From a virus, in the IMG/VR virus record IMGVR_UViG_3300017735_000023, positions 1 through 42,150 of that record: a stretch of 42,150 bases of DNA; one strand, written 5' to 3'. Of the stretch, positions 40,846 through 42,150 are shown piece after piece. The translations under genes and the position numbers were made by a program. Under the pieces are notes generated by a model. The model was not told where the DNA came from. It saw only the letters and a list, made by a program, of their open reading frames with translations, and searched no databases. Positions within the stretch are counted from its first letter, which is position 1, and each line of letters starts with the position of its first letter.

Positions 40846-41000
40846 TTTTTAAATACGGATGCTATCTCCTTAATAATCTTAGAGATAATATTATTCTTTG
40901 GTAGGAACATGGCTATGATAGACAAAATACCAACATAGGCAAGCCCCATTGCCCATAAATCATCTTTGTATGTACTAAATATGTGTTTAAAAAATTCCAT
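40842..41000 (-). CDS. 52-residue single-TM protein
   Basis: MEFFKHIFSTYKDDLWAMGL... with one hydrophobic helix (about 15-34) and an amphipathic basic C-terminus (IISKIIKEIASVFKK). Its stop overlaps the next ATG (ATGA) and its start lies within the upstream stop. Small single-helix proteins with basic tails near holin candidates are often antiholins or pinholins, but this cannot be decided here. Confidence 0.7.
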   Translation of the reverse strand: MEFFKHIFSTYKDDLWAMGLAYVGILSIIAMFLPKNNIISKIIKEIASVFKK

Positions 41001-41722
41001 TAGTTTGTTGGTGATACTTGTCTATGGGGTGTGATATCGTCTTCCATAGGGTCAATTGGTGTTTCTACAATAGGTATTTCTTGTTTGACTTCTTTCTTTG
41101 GTTCCTCTTTACTTTCTTCCAATGACTCTTCTTGCTTTGTTTCTTCCTTTGGCTCTTCTTGTGGCTTTGATTCTGTTTCTTCGTTATTCTTAGATGGTTG
41201 TTTCGATTCTTCAGACTTTTCCTGAGCTTGTTCTTTACTTGGCTCTTGTGTTGGTGTCGGCTCTACACTATTCGGCTGCTTTGTATCAACAGCGTTATCG
41301 GTATCGACGTCAACGGATGACCCTGTGGGATCCTCAATCGCAGCAACTCGTTCAGAAATCATTTCCTGCCCCCAAGAATGCAAGTCGTCAAAGTCGACAA
41401 AAGACTCAAAGAAAGCAGGAGGTTCAATAATTCCTTCGTACACATCTTCTGCTACTTGTGCTACAACTAACTCTGTGTAAGTAACAGCTAACTCTGTTTG
41501 TGCTACAGCTGCAGTACTTACAGCCATTGTCCCAGCGGTCCCAAGGGATGATATCTTTTCTACTACTGGGAACTCTTTTAATCTACCTATTAGTGTTTTA
41601 GCACTTTGCTTTGCTGCTTTAGCTTGCTCTTGTGCTTCTTCTTTTAAGCCATCATCATCTAATACTTTTTCTAGTGACTCCTTAAGGTCTTGTAAATTCT
41701 TCTTTGCCTCTTTATTGTCCAT
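41000..41722 (-). CDS. Coiled-coil protein with acidic disordered repeat tail
   Basis: A 240-residue protein. Residues 1-50 form a charged coiled coil (KKNLQDLKESLEKVL), 57-90 a moderately hydrophobic Ala/Val/Thr segment that may span or touch a membrane, and 145-240 a Glu/Lys/Pro/Ser-rich disordered tail of repeated EEPKEE-like units. It lies in the lysis/membrane cluster. A spanin-like or scaffold role is conceivable by topology, but there is no signal peptide or lipobox. Family unknown. Confidence 0.7.
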   Translation of the reverse strand: MDNKEAKKNLQDLKESLEKVLDDDGLKEEAQEQAKAAKQSAKTLIGRLKEFPVVEKISSLGTAGTMAVSTAAVAQTELAVTYTELVVAQVAEDVYEGIIEPPAFFESFVDFDDLHSWGQEMISERVAAIEDPTGSSVDVDTDNAVDTKQPNSVEPTPTQEPSKEQAQEKSEESKQPSKNNEETESKPQEEPKEETKQEESLEESKEEPKKEVKQEIPIVETPIDPMEDDITPHRQVSPTN

Positions 41723-41915
41723 TCTTTAACTCCCTTACTATCTTTATAATCGACAAGACCATAAATGTAAGAGTCGCTAAACCGACAAATAAACTAATAA
41801 CTTGATCTACGCCCTGTAACCAAATACTGGCAATAAACCCTGATACTCCTACTGATGACCTATAAATTATTTCTTCCATGTTTGTAAATAGCGTGTCAAT
41901 TAAAGATGGGTGCAT
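41712..41915 (-). CDS. Small membrane protein, second holin candidate
   Basis: A 67-residue protein from ATG 41915; ATG 41879 (MEEIIYRSS) would give 55 residues and reduce the overlap with the upstream gene. One or two hydrophobic helices (GVSGFIASIWLQG and VISLFVGLATLTFMVLSII) and a short charged end (KIVRELKNGQ) match small phage holins. It overlaps the next gene by 11 bases. Holin function is inferred. Confidence 0.6.
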   Translation of the reverse strand: MHPSLIDTLFTNMEEIIYRSSVGVSGFIASIWLQGVDQVISLFVGLATLTFMVLSIIKIVRELKNGQ

Positions 41916-42132
41916 TAACCTCTGTAACCATTGTGGCTTGTTCTTCTTCAGTAAGAGTCGTGTAGTCAGTAACCTCTAAAGCAAACTCATCGTCATATGT
42001 TATAAAAGGTAAGGTAGCAAATTTTATTGTACTACTTGAATCCGAAAAGAAAGGTAAGCCTATTGCTTCACCCTCTTGCATTGCCTTAGCTTCTGCATCT
42101 GATGCTGTTGAGTATATTATATAATTAGCCAT
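41896..42132 (-). CDS. Small hypothetical late protein
   Basis: A 78-residue protein starting MANYIIYSTASDAEAKAMQEG; the start lies in the terminal repeat (equal to position 46). Alternating strands and an acidic end (TDYTTLTEEEQATMVTEV) suggest a small alpha/beta fold. It follows the lectin-like gene directly in the circular genome and may be a fibre chaperone or minor virion protein, based on place only. Confidence 0.65.
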   Translation of the reverse strand: MANYIIYSTASDAEAKAMQEGEAIGLPFFSDSSSTIKFATLPFITYDDEFALEVTDYTTLTEEEQATMVTEVNAPIFN

Positions 42133-42150
42133 TTTAGTAATTAGATGAAA
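42087..42150. repeat. Terminal direct repeat, right copy
   Basis: Identical to 1-64. Removing one copy gives a closed genome of 42,086 bp with no gene interrupted. Confidence 0.9.

Noticed and set aside
1-42150. CRISPR arrays, insertion sequences, integrase and tRNA genes
   Set aside because: Looked for by eye on both strands; no repeat-spacer pattern, transposase, integrase motif or tRNA T-loop with matching arms was found.

Overview
The window is the essentially complete genome of a lytic, T7-like (podovirus-morphology) tailed phage. The first 64 bases (1-64) are repeated exactly as the last 64 (42087-42150), so the contig closes into a circle of about 42,086 bp. Base composition is AT-rich. 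I see no integrase, repressor, tRNA or phage RNA polymerase. The host cannot be named from the sequence. Many genes that lead a transcription unit start behind an A/T-rich stretch with no Shine-Dalgarno, although two small genes have strong ones. One phage protein carries a PEP-CTERM-like tail, which would fit a host with an exosortase system. Both are weak hints only.

Layout. A non-coding region at about 20000-20890 separates two divergent arms. The leftward arm (minus strand) runs from 19999 down to 1 and continues through the circular junction from 42150 down to 36643. It holds, in transcription order: small and large terminase, an overlapping Ser/Thr-rich and poly-proline gene pair, portal, a Bbp19-like protein, scaffold, capsid (with a terminator on each side), tail tubular proteins A and B, three internal/ejection proteins of the gp14/15/16 type (the largest with an HExxH motif), two surface proteins, a lysis/membrane cluster, four very small basic proteins, three paralogous fibre-like proteins and a last 228-residue protein. 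The rightward arm (plus strand, 20891-36646) holds small takeover-type genes, then a ubiquitin-like conjugation cassette, then replication: VRR-NUC nuclease, family A DNA polymerase, a DUF6378-type protein, a candidate ssDNA-binding protein, an archaeo-eukaryotic-type primase, a stand-alone lytic transglycosylase, a UvrD-like helicase, a SNF2-like helicase and a calcineurin-like phosphoesterase. The arms converge at 36643-36646.

The outstanding feature is at 23149-26526: a 76-residue ubiquitin-like (beta-grasp) protein, an E2-like protein resembling PRTRC protein B, an unrecognised 121-residue protein, a ThiF/E1-like adenylating enzyme and a JAB/JAMM metallopeptidase with a full HxH-x7-S-x2-D signature. 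The last four genes overlap and are probably translationally coupled. The ubiquitin-like gene sits alone between two hairpin terminators, as expected if the modifier must be made in excess over its enzymes. This is a complete set of E1, E2, modifier and deconjugase in a small lytic phage, placed with the early/replication genes rather than with the tail genes where phage JAB and beta-grasp proteins are usually met.

Other points of interest: two overlapping genes that read a G-rich microsatellite as poly-proline in one frame and Ser/Thr-rich sequence in another; an exact 88-bp repeat shared by two fibre genes; repeated TGTCAGG motifs and a long-range inverted repeat (possible structured RNA) in the central intergenic region; and a replication module that uses an AEP-type primase and SF1/SF2 helicases without a recognisable DnaB-type helicase.
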